Shown piece by piece: positions 1-11,984 of a DNA stretch of 64,000 nt. The position numbers and the translations under genes are program-made. Positions within the stretch are counted from its first letter, which is position 1. Each line of letters opens with the position of its first letter. The DNA is from Protula sp. h YS-2021 (taxonomy: Eukaryota; Annelida; Polychaeta; Sabellida; Serpulidae): positions 36,932,723 through 36,996,722 of the forward strand of contig OX457026.1 of assembly GCA_949752745.1 (NCBI GenBank). Reading direction: 5' to 3'. The notes under the pieces were generated by a model. It was not told the origin of the DNA. It saw nothing but the letters and a program-made list of their open reading frames with translations, and did no database searches.

Positions 1-3000
1 TGGCAAAATGAAAATTTGTTCACATGTTGCATCGAGACTTAGAGATTTGTCCAGACAAGTTCTCTGAAATATTACAGTCCAGGTTTTTTTAAACCAAGAA
101 GTTGTTGAATTTTGTGATGTTTCACGCCGTTTTTTTCGTCATATTCCTGTCAACTGGGAAAATGAAACTTGACTAACTTATATATGACAATGGGGTCTTC
201 ATCCTATTCATAATTTCCTTACCTGTGACGTTACCATCGGCGTCTTATGACGTTACTAGCTCTGAAAAATTAAATATCTGTCAAACTGTTGCACTTACAG
301 ATTCCGAGTAAAATAATATATGAGACAACTTTTTTAAAAAGAATTATTTGGCGATCTATTTTTTCAATTGTGACATCATGGTGACGTTATTATTTTGACT
401 TTTTTATACTGTGGCACTTCTAATGTTGATTTTAAATTCACCTGATTCAGAAAGCTTCAGCTTACAAGGAACTGAAGTTAAATGCACTGGGAAGCTCGTT
501 AACCCCGACCCCGGCCCAACCTTTCCCATAATCACATTACCACAAAATTTCCCATTAAGAAAACCTTTCATGTGTACATATGCAGCATGCCATTCAACCC
601 ACACACAGCAGTGGCAATGACGTTGCAAGAATGAACAATCTTCTGTACTTTGCCATGGTGCGAGAGCTATTTGGCAATTAACTGCATTGTACGCTTCGTT
701 GGCGAGTTCGTAATGCGTCTTGTTAGCAAAGGCCAAGCAATGCAAAATAGTTTATTTTATATGCAGAAATAGCATTAAGCTGTTTCACGATTTAAATGAC
801 TGAAAGATAAGAATATTCGATTAATCAGCTATGTAGTCCATTATTATTTTTAATTTTGCTATCCCTCATTTTCTGAAAAAGTTCTAGGTTTATTTCCAAA
901 TTAAAAATTCCATACTTCTTTTCTTCCGTCTTTTATTACTATTTATTTTTGCTCTTCTCGGTGTTTAACTTAACTGAACAAAACATTTGGCTAGAAAATC
1001 AAACCTTTTCATATACGAAGAGGTAACCGCCATTTATTGTAAGATTTTCACATGATTGTTGCACTAACAGTTATGACGTTAGCAGCAGCAATTTTAGCTC
1101 CACTAAACATTGTGTTCTAACAACATTTGACAGATGTCGTGTCTGAGAACGGATAATCGTCGGCTTTTGGTTGAAATCGAATCAGCGTCAAGCTGCAAAA
1201 CTAAGATAGAAATCGATTACTCATCGTCTAAACTGCGTTGCGAAACGTCAATTTTTCCACTTTTCCGAGTTTTCTTCGTCTGTATGACACCAATTTTCGA
1301 ATGCTTATTCAATGTTGCGCTCAAGATATTGATAAGATCGCAGAAAGTAATGGCTGGGTTGCGACCTAAAGCAACATCTGAACAAGGTTACGTGGTCGAT
1401 ATCTAATCTACGTTGTACCAAAGATGTTGTTCAGACGTTAAACTGTAGCCGGATTGAAGTCGTAAGCAGAAATCGACGTTAGATCGCCTTCGGTATGTGT
1501 ACTTGGACACAGCATGTTTAAAGTTATATTTCGCAGAGTCTGAGTGCAACTGGCATCGTGACACTACTTTTAACATAGGTCTATGAAGAATTCCTATTTT
1601 GGAAGCCGTCAGTATTGTAATTTTCAGGTGTAAGTGTAATTTTCGCTACTCGGCAGCAAAAACTAGTTTTTAATTACTTTAAGTTTCTTGGGACTGCTGT
1701 CATGAACGCAATAAAATTTATTTATAGACTGCTACTAAGTGGTGGAAAGTTCTCCTTAAAGAAAATACCCAAGGTTCAAATTATTCTGGGGGGGGGGGGG
1801 GGTTGCTTGTCGGGTAATTCGAGTAGGGTTATTGGACGCCTGCTTAACTGATTGAATCGATGTATGACCGACCACATTCAGGGAGACTGAAGTACGACTC
1901 CTCAGGTAGACCGATGCATCAACGCTTGCAAGCAATTTCTTTCAACTTGCTACCTACCGGGACGTTTCGGTAACCAAATAAGTAGACAAACTGGTAGGAA
2001 GCACCTTTATCGCGCCATACTATTAACACTGTGATTAGATGCCGCGTGAGGGTGCGATGGGAATCTAACACATTCGCTGGAGACAAAATGTTTGGAAGAG
2101 ACCTCTTTTCACTTAAGAATAGTGTTCTTGTCTCCATTTGTCTGATGAACGCTTAAGCAATTTGCGTATGTCAGCCGAACGCTTTAGTAATGCCTGCGTA
2201 GATGAGTGGATCGACACGGAGAACTCCTTCGCATGAACTATGTATTTCAGGCCTGCAGCATCGTATATTTTTACATAGGCCGAAAACTGAGGGAAGAGTT
2301 CTTGAAATTAAGAAATGTTTACAATTTTGAATCGAAAATTGGAATTTTGCTCAGACACAATATATCTGAGACAAAATAAGGTCAACCTTGTCATATTTTA
2401 CATGCCGTTGCATTGATGCAGTAATTTCTAAATGGACAAAAAAAGATCGACAGATCGGCAATTTGTAACAATGAATAAAATTTACACTTCGTTTGGGTAC
2501 AGAATAGAACGACAAAATTTGGCAGAGAAAGTGGCATGTCTAGTTACTGTAGCCACCTCAGCTCAACTTTTTATTAACGTCTAAATGTTTACTGGGATAT
2601 AGCATGTCAAAAGTTGTGTTGGTAGTATTTTATGTAACTGACTACTTGGATTGACTTTTAGCACCTTAATACTAATAACTCATTAAATAGGTTCCATGGG
2701 TTCTTTACAAGTTGTATGTGTTCAGACTTGTGTATGTTCACATTAGCACTATTATACACATCAGTAAGAGTAGTGTGCACACCTTAACGTAACCAAACAC
2801 GTATGTGTTAACCTTTTTGTTTTTGATATGTTTCCCAAACCGAATGGCCATAGGGCCACCGAGATCATAATAAACAACTGGCATGCCAAGATTACCTTAT
2901 CATCAATGTCCACACTTGAAAAGGTTTATACGATCTTGATGTATGATCAAATGGAGCGGCTAGTGCTCCATCACATTAACCGCTTTACCAGAGCATCAAT

Positions 3001-3426
3001 GGTTATACTTAATATGACATATCCATTTTTAAGTCTGCATGCTCACAAACTAAAACAGTGGCCGTTCCCATCATGCTATGGTAAACATCAACAAGAGTAC
3101 CAAATGTACCGTAACCAAAATGCTCACACCAAACTGGATCATTCCTCGCTTTTGAGTTTTCATGATAATTTTAATTATATGATTTTGTGCTCTATATGCA
3201 CTATCAAAATTCTCTGTCATGATATAATAATATAATAGTATTTAAGTAAATGATTTGAAATTTGTTGGTAGCAAGCGATTTGCTGTAGCAATAAAAAATC
3301 TGCATAAAATTTCCAAACCATCATGGCATATGCCATGATGCAAGTGATGAAATCTAATCGAAGATTCATTTAATGAACCCTTATATGTAGCTTCGTTCGA
3401 TAATATTTCATACATTTAATGCACAG
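1..3426. other. No gene seen upstream of the ABCG-type exons
   Basis: AT-rich sequence with a repeat-unit fragment at 30-90 (related to 30189-30955), the Helitron-like 3' end at 1638-1666 and a 12-base G run near 1790. Open frames at 1134-1406 and 2828-3235 have no domain, no splice context and ordinary non-coding composition. Earlier ABCG exons could hide here but I could not find them. Confidence 0.5.
1638..1666 (+). mobile_element. Helitron-like 3' end (hairpin + CTAG)
   Basis: TTTTCGCT, a 7-base loop, then AGC-AAAAA form a hairpin followed at once by CTAG and a T, as at Helitron 3' termini (hairpin, CTRR, T). The same end occurs at 9187-9217 and, on the minus strand, at 43642-43611. The rest of this copy was not delimited. 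Confidence 0.5.
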
Positions 3427-4626
3427 GGGACTGGATTAATTATCGGTGTGTTGTTTACAACTGAGAAGAATGCACTAACCGTGTCAGTAGTGGCAGTGGT
3501 TTTCTTCTTTGTAGTAGGTGAGACTTCCATTCACTTTATAAAATATTACGTGTATAGCTTATAACAACTATGTTTTATTTACTAGTGTTTATTTGATTGA
3601 ACTATTTCGTCGTTAAAGTGCTAGCTTTGACTTGATATTACAGATATAAATCTATATATGTATATAAACTTTTGTGCAATTTATCAAAATGGCCTGAAAA
3701 TTAACATATGGTGTAATGTTGGTTATGTAGTATGCATGTAATATTTTACAACAGCCTTAAATCTGGCATTTTAAATTAGCAATTTTTTAAACCAGGGGGA
3801 TACTCCCAACGCCATTTAATGAAATGGGTTTCATGGTCGGAATACCTGTCACCCTTAGCATACGCCTTTCAAGCAGCTTTAATTCTTGAGTTTCGATATG
3901 GACCAGAAATAGAGTAAGACCATGTGATTAAATTAAAGAGTGAAAACGCAAAATTAAAGCCTTTATATGAGCAATGTGAATATTTTAGAGGGTAAGAAAC
4001 ATAACAGAAAACCTTCACTTTATGTTATTTAAAACAAACGTGCATGAAAAACTTTTAGCTAGAAAAGATGCAGCTTTCCCAGCTTCATTTACCTTCCTTA
4101 TGTTTTGCTGTTATTTTTTTTTAAATGGGCAAGATCATAGAAAATTTAAGACACTGTTTCTTTGAATTGCAAATAAAATTAATGTAAAGAAGTCTCTCAT
4201 TTCTAGATGTCTTCCTGGATATACAACTGCATTTGAGGATTGTCTTACAGCTTCTACGAAGACAGCATCTGGTGATGATATTTTGAGGTCGCTCCATGTA
4301 ACAATGCCAATTTGGGCTTACTATTTCATTCTCTTCTTTTTCTGCATCGCTTCCAGGTAATTAATATGTAACAAAGGGGTTCCAATTTTACCTGTGTTCA
4401 TGAAAGTGTTATTTGAAAGCAAGTTTTTAACAAAAACAAATTCACAAATATTTAAAATTTGGTATAAATAAAACAAACTAGAATAACCAAACTAGAATAA
4501 ACTTTTCAGTCCGTATTAAAAATTCATATTTCCATTCAATTCTAATTGTACTTTTCTGTTTAATGGTCAAGGTGCGCAGTTTACCTGAGTTTACGATATT
4601 TAAGAAGACCAAAGACTTGCAAGTAA
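3427..4626 (+). CDS. ABCG-type half transporter, last four coding exons (C-terminal membrane domain)
   Basis: Four exons join in frame: 3427-3517, 3796-3913, 4207-4356 and 4572-4626, with the TAA stop at 4624-4626. Every junction has AG/GT borders and the intron phases agree (1, 2, 2). The protein begins in a hydrophobic helix (GLIIGVLFTTEKNA), continues with VSWSEYLSPLAYAF, which resembles the W-x-Y-x-SP-x-Y-F stretch of ABCG membrane domains, then a Cys-containing extracellular loop, then a last helix (PIWAYYFILFFFCIASR) and a basic tail (RYLRRPKTCK). This matches the final third of an ABCG half transporter, a plasma-membrane or vesicle-membrane lipid/small-molecule exporter that works as a dimer. 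The ATP-binding cassette and first membrane helices should lie upstream. I found no exons for them in 1-3426, so they are probably outside the window. The substrate cannot be told. An AATAAA lies 24 bases after the stop. Confidence 0.8.
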
Positions 4627-4650
4627 ACGTTGACACAACTTACACTTAGC

Positions 4651-4656
4651 AATAAA
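4651..4656 (+). terminator. Candidate polyadenylation signal of the ABCG-type gene
   Basis: AATAAA occurs 24 bases after the stop codon. A second AATAAA lies near 4852. Which one is used cannot be told from sequence. Confidence 0.35.
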
Positions 4657-5399
4657 CAACTCTATACTTTCATATAAACATGATAAATACATAGATTTTC
4701 ATTAGTTTTTTGTTATTTACGTAGCTGGTAGTTATTAATCAGTAAACCCTTGGTGAATCCGAATCAGTTCTGTTCTAAGTGAATTTAAATTGAAATATTT
4801 GAATTTATATATTGTACTCACATACACATATATTGTGCTTAAAAACTAAGAAATAAACTGTTGAGAACGCAGGGTCAATTACAGTCATTGTTGTATACAA
4901 ATACTAACGTAACACAAATACTATCGGTCTTCGTAGTGTGCAAAAACTTTCTCATCAAAATGTATTTTGGTTAATCCTTTAATGTCATTTACTACTTATG
5001 ATATGCACAAACAGTTGAAAACATTAAAAATACCACATAGTAATTTGTCTACCACATTGAATACAGATGAATATAGTAGTTAAACTTGAATAAAAAATTA
5101 TTGATCCTTAAGTGAACTTCATGCTGTTGTATGTCAGACTTGGTGTATTGTAATTTAGTACTCTAAAATGGTAGGCAAACAGTACACATCTTTCTTACCG
5201 CACAGTTTTTGGGCTTGCATGAATCGAAACGCAACAGTCTCCTGTTAGAAGCCCTGAAAATTAAATATATGTGCAAGATAATTAAAAACACGTCTACTGC
5301 AGATGTTTCGACTGTTACTGATGGAACGCGTGTATTGTTGTATTTTTGTCACAACTGTTGTATTTTATCTTTTCATGCATTTCATACACGTGACTTAAC

Positions 5400-8300
5400 G
5401 AAATTAAATTAATTAATAAAATTAGAATTAAAATTTTTAATTAAATTTTGGAGATGAAAAATGAATTATTAATATCAATCATAGCAGCACAATTTTTGAG
5501 CTCAACGATTGTTTCCATCATGTGCAGTAAAAAAAAAAAAGAATGATTCTATATACAGAAGTTAGTCATTATTTCATTTACAGATGTTTGCTTCTGAATT
5601 TTATACATAAAAAATATGTTGATATTTTGATAACAGTTTTTTTTCATTTCCAGATTTAAAAATGTAAATTAAAAAAGTCTCATGATCAAAATAATGTGTT
5701 ATTAAAAACATTCTTGACATTAATAACAAGAAAATAAATTATCAAGCACAAAATTGAGATTATGCTGTTAAATATTTCAGCTTTGCTATCAATAATTGAA
5801 TTTTTGATCTCTAAAAATCAATTTTAGAGATCATTAAATCATTTTTGATATCAGTAAATGTTTTTTGATACCCCTAAAAATTTATTGATGTCATTTTCAG
5901 AGATCAAGAATACATTTAGAGATGTCAAAAATATAATTACAGATAGCAAAAATTTATTCTTCATATCAAAAATTTAAATTTTGAGATCAAAAATTAATTC
6001 TTGATATCAAAAAAGCAATTTTAGATATCAAAGCTTAATTCTTGATACCGATAATTCTAATAAATGTTAAAATGGCATTGCATAGTTTTTTCTATATCAT
6101 GTGATAAAGAAAATGATTTTGCTTCCGACGCCTTTTGTTTTAAATGTCAGGTAACATGCAGACAGAACTCTCCTAGATAGCGGCATGACCCAGATGAAAA
6201 AGTCACAAAAGAAAATGCATGTGTTACAGCATAACTGAGAGGTTTGAAATCACCGAGGTACCGCGCGTGTAACGACGAATATATCCCGGGCTATCTTTCT
6301 TCCGGGGGGGGGGGGGGAGAGCTGTACAGGTGGGCATGGTATACTGCTACATCGGACAATGCCCTCCCGTTTAAGAACTGGATCTGGACCAGTCTAATCG
6401 TGATGAGCAGTTTTGGATGGCATTCAGTCGCAGGAGGGAAGGGGATTCAGAAGAGTCTGCCATCGTCTCCCTAGTCCACTGTGGGACGTAGGCTTGGTGC
6501 GTCCTCCAGAGAAAGGTCATCGCCCTTGAGAGACCCGGCTGATGCATGGAGATGTCCGATTCGCACTGCTTTCCCTCCCGACCTTGCCTCATTGTCGGGG
6601 TAGATCACGTCCGCTCTCACTTCCTCGTCCGTGAGGATGTACAATTCAGAGACGCTGTTCAAAAGATCTAGTGCAGGCAACACACGCCACGACCTTGCCC
6701 AAAGAGGAAGGTCTGTATCCAAGCGATACTGTTTAAAATTCTAAAAATCTGCAAGTCTTGCTATCTTAAAACGTTTCGTTGTCCGTAGGCGAAAGCACTC
6801 TTGGGAGAAGATGGAAGTCTGGCACGGGGAATATTGTGATGGCTAGAAGTGGATACCGCCTTCACTTACAACGAGAAATCATCATCCATCCCAAACTCTA
6901 TCCATCCAACACCCATGCCCAAGGCAGCCTACTGACAGGCCTATCAATTGGGCTCAAAGAGAGAAATATTCTTGTAAGAGTTGCTGAAAGGCCTGCAAGA
7001 CTAGCCAACTGCGGTACTTCCGCAGGTTTTTGACTGACCACAAAGAAATAAGGGAGCTGCAGATATTCATAGACCTCTCTTTCCCCACCAATTTACTTCA
7101 CATTACTTATCCAGATAGATAGGGCTCAATTGATAAAAGAGACTCCGCAGGAAGGATCATTGTTTTATTTTCATAGATTAGAGAAAGTAGAACCAGCGCT
7201 TTATTTTTTTCATTTAACACAGTTCTCTTCAGTCGTTTTCTTAACAACTACTGTACAAGCTGCTGTACTCTCTTATCCCATCTAGAGATGAAGGTAAGCG
7301 AAATAATAACTCTGGCATTTCATTTTGTAATAAAGACCTACCACATAGATTCTAAGTTTATTTTTTTGAGCAGACAGTGACGTGGTCTATTTACCTGCAG
7401 TGTAAAAAATTTCTCTTCCTATTTACCAGATTATAAAATATTTAAAGAGAAACCTGAAAATAGAGAATACCAAGTACAGTTTTAATCGTAAAAATGTTAA
7501 TATGGTTTTTAAAACAACCGCCCAATTTAGCATTAAAAACGAAATAATATCGGGTTTTCAATGCCACCAGTGGGTGCTCAGTACAACCAACGATTCGATC
7601 CAATGTCAGCGCCAAGGCATCTGGATTAACAGAAACAACTGATGACACTTCTTCAATCGCTATTTTTATTACTTGATGGTTGTGTTTAGGCTTGAAAAAT
7701 GGTTCTTTTAAACCGTTAGTAGAAATAAACTACTAATACACTTAGGTTACGCGTAAAATGCAAAGCCATATCCTGTCAGACAATATCCTAATAATCGGGA
7801 TTTTTTTTTTTTTTTTTTTTGGGGGGGGGGGGGAGGATTTGTCCACTTTGTATGACTCTATTTGCGCACTGTACGCCGTGTCAATACCCTGGCAGTGTAC
7901 TTAATGAGCATTAAGGCCTCTTTCCTAGTGATGAAATTTTTGGCAAGACCTTTCCGGTGATAATCGGATATCCATTTTGCAACATGCTGTTTGTCAACTG
8001 AATGCTATGCCAATATCCTGTCAGGCTATTATTGGATTTTACAGCTTCTTTCCTTGTCACACAAAGTTTTTTCCCAGGGCGTTTGTACGCAGTTTTTCGT
8101 TCAAACAGCCTTTAATTCTATGGAATGCGATTTTTAAATTTTTTAGGCAAATACTGATATCAAGAATTAATTTTTTATCTCTAAAAGTGATTTTTTATTG
8201 ATATCAAGAATTAATTTCTGATCAAACAATAAATTTGTTATATCAAGAATCAATTTTTGCTCTCTGCAATTATATTTTTGTATGTATCTAAATGTAATCT

Positions 8301-8800
8301 TTATGTCAAAAAATAATTCTTGATATTAATAAATATCTAGAGATAGCAAAAATATTTAATGATGTAAAAATGATTTAATGGTCTCTGAAATTGATTTTTA
8401 TAAATCAAAAGTTCAATTCTTGGCAGCAACAACGAAATATTTTACAGCAAACCTTCAATTTTGATCTCTATAATTTATTTTCTTTTCATTGATAGCAAGA
8501 GTTATTTTAGATAACAATTTTTAGAATGACATTTTTAATTTGCATTTCTAAATCTGCAAATGATTTTTTGATCTCAAAAATTAATTTTTAATATTAAAAT
8601 ATCAGCTTATTTTTTATATATAAATTCAGAAGCAAACATCTGTGAATGAAGTAATGACTGGCTTCTGTATGCAGAATCTTGTAATTTTTATTGCACAAAA
8701 TAGAAGCAATTGTTGAGTTCAAAAACTGTGCTGTTATTATTGATATGAAGAATTCAGTTTTTCATCTTCAAAATTTAATAAACGATTCGTTAAATTCTAT
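5400..8800. mobile_element. Large foldback element with ~0.65-kb inverted arms
   Basis: Sequence at 5400-6060 recurs inverted at about 8150-8800; for example TTACAGATGTTTGCTTCTGA at 5579-5598 is matched on the other strand near 8630. Both arms are themselves built from many diverged units around TTGATATCAA and AAATTAATTCTTGAT. The 2-kb interior holds a GC-richer segment at 6240-7040 with several short overlapping open frames that I do not recognise, and a mixed T/G homopolymer at 7801-7833. No transposase was identified. Confidence 0.6.
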
Positions 8801-8849
8801 ACAAATATGTTCGTCCCTTAAGATTCTGTACGTTCGAGAAATTGATTTT

Positions 8850-9217
8850 TTGATATCACACATGCTGTAACTTGACCTTAGAGAACGATCATCTCAAAAG
8901 CAGTTTGAGATTTTGAGCTTATTTTTTACCCTACGAGCCTAAAAGACGATATGTAAGAGGTACCTCAGTGATCTTGACCTAATTGGTCATGGTCAAGGTC
9001 AAAAACCGGAAGTTGACCACTATCTCTAAAACACTTAAAGACAGAGGAATTCTGAGCTTATTTTCGACCGTTTGGGCATAAAAGGCTATATGTAAGAGAT
9101 ATCTTGCTCACCTTCACCTCCTTGTTCACGGTCAATTATGGATTTTAAGAGTTCAGAATCACACGTCTTGTGGCCCTCAAATGTAATTTTCGCTACTCGG
9201 TTGCGAAAACGGCCTAG
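8850..9217 (+). mobile_element. Helitron-like element end with satellite units
   Basis: About two diverged ~130-bp units (with TGGTCATGGTCAAGGTCAA and GGTACCTCAGTGATCTTGAC) precede a hairpin TTTTCGC/GCGAAAA at 9187-9209 and CTAG|T at 9214-9218. The same unit-plus-terminus arrangement is present on the opposite strand at 43611-44640. The 5' boundary is not resolved. Confidence 0.55.
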
Positions 9218-9224
9218 TTGTTTT

Positions 9225-10700
9225 CGTCTTTGTTTTCTTTTTCATGAACAAATGGCGAAGCAAAGAAGTGATTATTTTATCACCAAAAGTAACGCGTAAA
9301 GGCTGCAGCAGCATTTGCACAACCATGTGCGAATATTCGCACTGTGCACTCACACATTCACATACTTATGGCATGTTTGCATATGCTAATTACACTGAGA
9401 ATAGTGACGTACTAGTGTTTTGCAAGAACGACAGTACTTGAGAAACGAGAGTTCGAAAACAGGAAGTGACGTCATAGGGTGTTTTCAGACTCTCATGGGG
9501 GCTCTGGACCAATTTTTGGATAGAGCGCGCGTGTTCGAATGACGTCATAATGACGTCATGATGACGATGAATGTGTATGTGCATTATGAATGAGCGCCTT
9601 ATGAATGTAAGCTAGGCACTATTTACTGACTCCCCCCTGGACAAACTATGTGCCGACCCCCACCCCCCGCCCTAGGACATACTATGTGCCGCCCCCCCCC
9701 CCCCGAGACCAAAAAAGTGAAAAAGTAAGATAACTTCCGTCATGGTTAACCGATTTGAATGAAAATTTTACCGTTTGATTCAGTTTTATATCACATAAAG
9801 TGGTCACAGACAATTTGCCATGTGGCTGTATGCACAGGTGGATGTATACCACTTTATATCAAAACTAGATATAAAAATGAAGTTATCTAACTTTTTCACT
9901 TTTTTAAAGTTAAAATGGCGACATGTCAAAATTATGCATACAGCCACTTGTGCAAATAGCCTGTGACTACTTTATGTCAAAACTAGATATAAAACTGAAT
10001 CAAACGGTAAAATCGGTTAACCATAACGAAAGCTATCGACTTTTTTCACTTTTTTGCTCTCCTGGGGGAAAAAAAAGGGGGGGGGGGGGGGTCGGCACAT
10101 AGTATGTCCAGGGGGGGGGGGTGGCTCAGTACATAGTAGCTAGCTTATATTCATAACGCGCTCATTCATAATGCACATACACATTCATAACACACTCTAT
10201 GGCCTAGGGTTATGCCAGACAGTCTAACGTTGCTAAGATGTCGTCATAATTTCATCATGTTATGACGTCATCATGACGTCATCAAAACGTCATCATGACC
10301 TCATTCGAACAGGCGCGCGTTCTATCCAAAAACTGGTCCAGAACCCCCATGAGAGTCCGAAAACACAGGCATGACGTCACTTCCTGTTTTCGAACTCTCG
10401 TTTCTCAACTACTAACAACGTGTAGATGCAAAATCTTACCGGGTCATTTTAAATACACGGATTGTTCGTACAAATTATTAGTTTTACTTACGCACAATTC
10501 TTGAAGGGAGAAAATGATTTTAATTTTTTTTCTGGCCACGAGTTTAATATTTCACCTTTAGGGTATTCAGATTTACCTGGGATTTTATGTGACATTTATG
10601 AGATTATTTGCATCGCCCAGAAAATAATCTTGAGACAAAAAGAACTGTTTGCATCAAACAATTTGCACAAATCATTATGATCACTTATTTACTTGTTATA
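9225..10700. repeat. Older dispersed repeat interrupted by the foldback element
   Basis: 9285-9437 (AACGCGTAAAGGCTGCAGCA, then TTGCAAGAACG) and 10425-10700 (GCAAAATCTTACC, CATTTTAAATACAC, TTTGCACAAA) match a continuous sequence at 33510-34080 in order. There, TTTGTAAGAACG is followed directly by GTTCAAAATCTTAC. The foldback therefore looks inserted into an older repeat. Confidence 0.5.
9438..10408. mobile_element. Foldback element with clustered TGACGTCA sites
   Basis: The ends TTGAGAAACGAGAGTTCG (9438) and its complement (to 10408) are inverted, and the homology continues inward through GTGACGTCA, the GAATGTGTATGTGCATTATG block, the C/G homopolymer runs and a CAAACGGTAAAAT block, so nearly the whole element is one imperfect hairpin. 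The palindrome TGACGTCA occurs at least five times near the two ends. The right arm contains extra sequence around 10150-10260. No coding sequence is seen. Confidence 0.65.
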
Positions 10701-11234
10701 AAAGCCTTATTTACTAGCAATATTCATGTCAGTTTTTACTGTTTATATATCATTGTTCGAAATATAAAAATACAACGATTCGAATCTTGGAAAAATCGGG
10801 TGATTTGCACGCGTTTTGTTTGGTACTTTGCAATCGTGTCATTTGATGTTAGCGTGTCAAAGTGTGTATATCAAATTCACATCGGTCGGTATCAACGCGG
10901 AAGGATGGCACCTGTATTTGGGAACGGTTGATTTCACACCCTGCACTCTTTATTTTGTATTTTATATATGATTAATGCTGGTTGATAACAACGCATACAG
11001 TTGAATGCAACGAGTTAACGGTGGAGGTAAATGAATCAAATATTAGGAAGATACAAGGAACACCTCGAGGACGATCAGAAATACAGTAAAACAAGTAAAA
11101 ACCGGGAAAGCACACGAGCGGACAGTTTTTCTTTTACAGTATTTGTCAAACGTGCTTGCGCCTTTGGTGGCGATTGGTCTTGAAATAAGAAACAAATGAC
11201 CAGTTTGTACCGCCCCATTTCTTTTAAAAGCCGG
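10701..11234. other. Intergenic, nothing recognised
   Basis: AT-rich sequence between the dispersed repeat and the minisatellite. The open frame at 10608-10931 has no visible domain. Confidence 0.5.
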
Positions 11235-11968
11235 GTGTTGTTATGCAGGGTAATGTCAGGTGACGGGTGTATTCCAGTCAGGTACTGTCCTATCGGGTAC
11301 TTTCCAGTCAGGTACTGTCCTATTGGGTATTGTCTTGTCGGGTACTTCCAAGTCAGGTACTGTCCTATTGGGTATTGTCTTGTCGGGTACTTCACAGTCA
11401 GGTAAAGTCCTGTCGGGTACTTCCCAGTCAGGTAATGTTCTGTCGGGTATTGCCTTGTCGGGTACTTCCCAGTCAGGTAATGTCTTATTGGGTATTGTCT
11501 TGTCGGGTAGTTCCCAGTCAGGTACTGTCCTATTGGGTATTGTCTTGTCGGGTACTTCCCAGTCAGGTACTGTCCTTTTGGGTGTTGACTTGTCGGGTAC
11601 TTCACAGTCAGGTACTGTCCTATTGGGTATTGTCTTGTCAGGTACTTCCCAGTCAGGTACTGTCTTATTGGGTATTGTCTTGTCGGGTACTTCACAGTCA
11701 GGTAAAGTCCTGTCGGGTACTTCCCAGTCAGGTAATGTCCTATTGGGTATTGTCTTGTCGGGTACTTCCCAGTCAGGTACTGTCCTATTGGGTATTGTCT
11801 TGTCGGGTACTTCCCAGTCAGGTACTGTCTTATTGGGTATTGTCTTGTCGGGTAGTTCCCAGTCAGGTACTGTCCTATTGGGTATTGTCTTGTCTGGTAC
11901 TTCCCAGTCAGGTACTGTCCTTTTGGGTATTGTCTTGTCGGGTTCTTCCCAGTCGGGTATTGTCCTAG
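11235..11968. repeat. Minisatellite of 15-bp units in a 45-bp higher-order repeat
   Basis: A basic 15-bp unit of the type GGGTAYTGTCTTGTC is repeated about 48 times, mostly as a 45-bp trimer (GGGTATTGTCTTGTC, GGGTACTTCCCAGTC, AGGTACTGTCCTATT), with some 30-bp dimers. Because 45 is divisible by three and stops are rare, long open frames exist on both strands (up to 299 codons on the minus strand). With two overlapping frames open on one strand and no start or splice context, I call it non-coding. Confidence 0.85.
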
Positions 11969-11984
11969 ACCCAAATAAAATACA

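Noticed and set aside
2828..3235. 135-codon open frame as a gene
   Set aside because: No domain, no splice context, and composition like the surrounding non-coding DNA; it does not continue into the ABCG-type exons.
11075..11974. 299-codon minus-strand open frame rich in Tyr/Pro/Gly repeats
   Set aside because: It is a reading of the 45-bp minisatellite. Two plus-strand frames are also open, and the non-repeat end has no domain.
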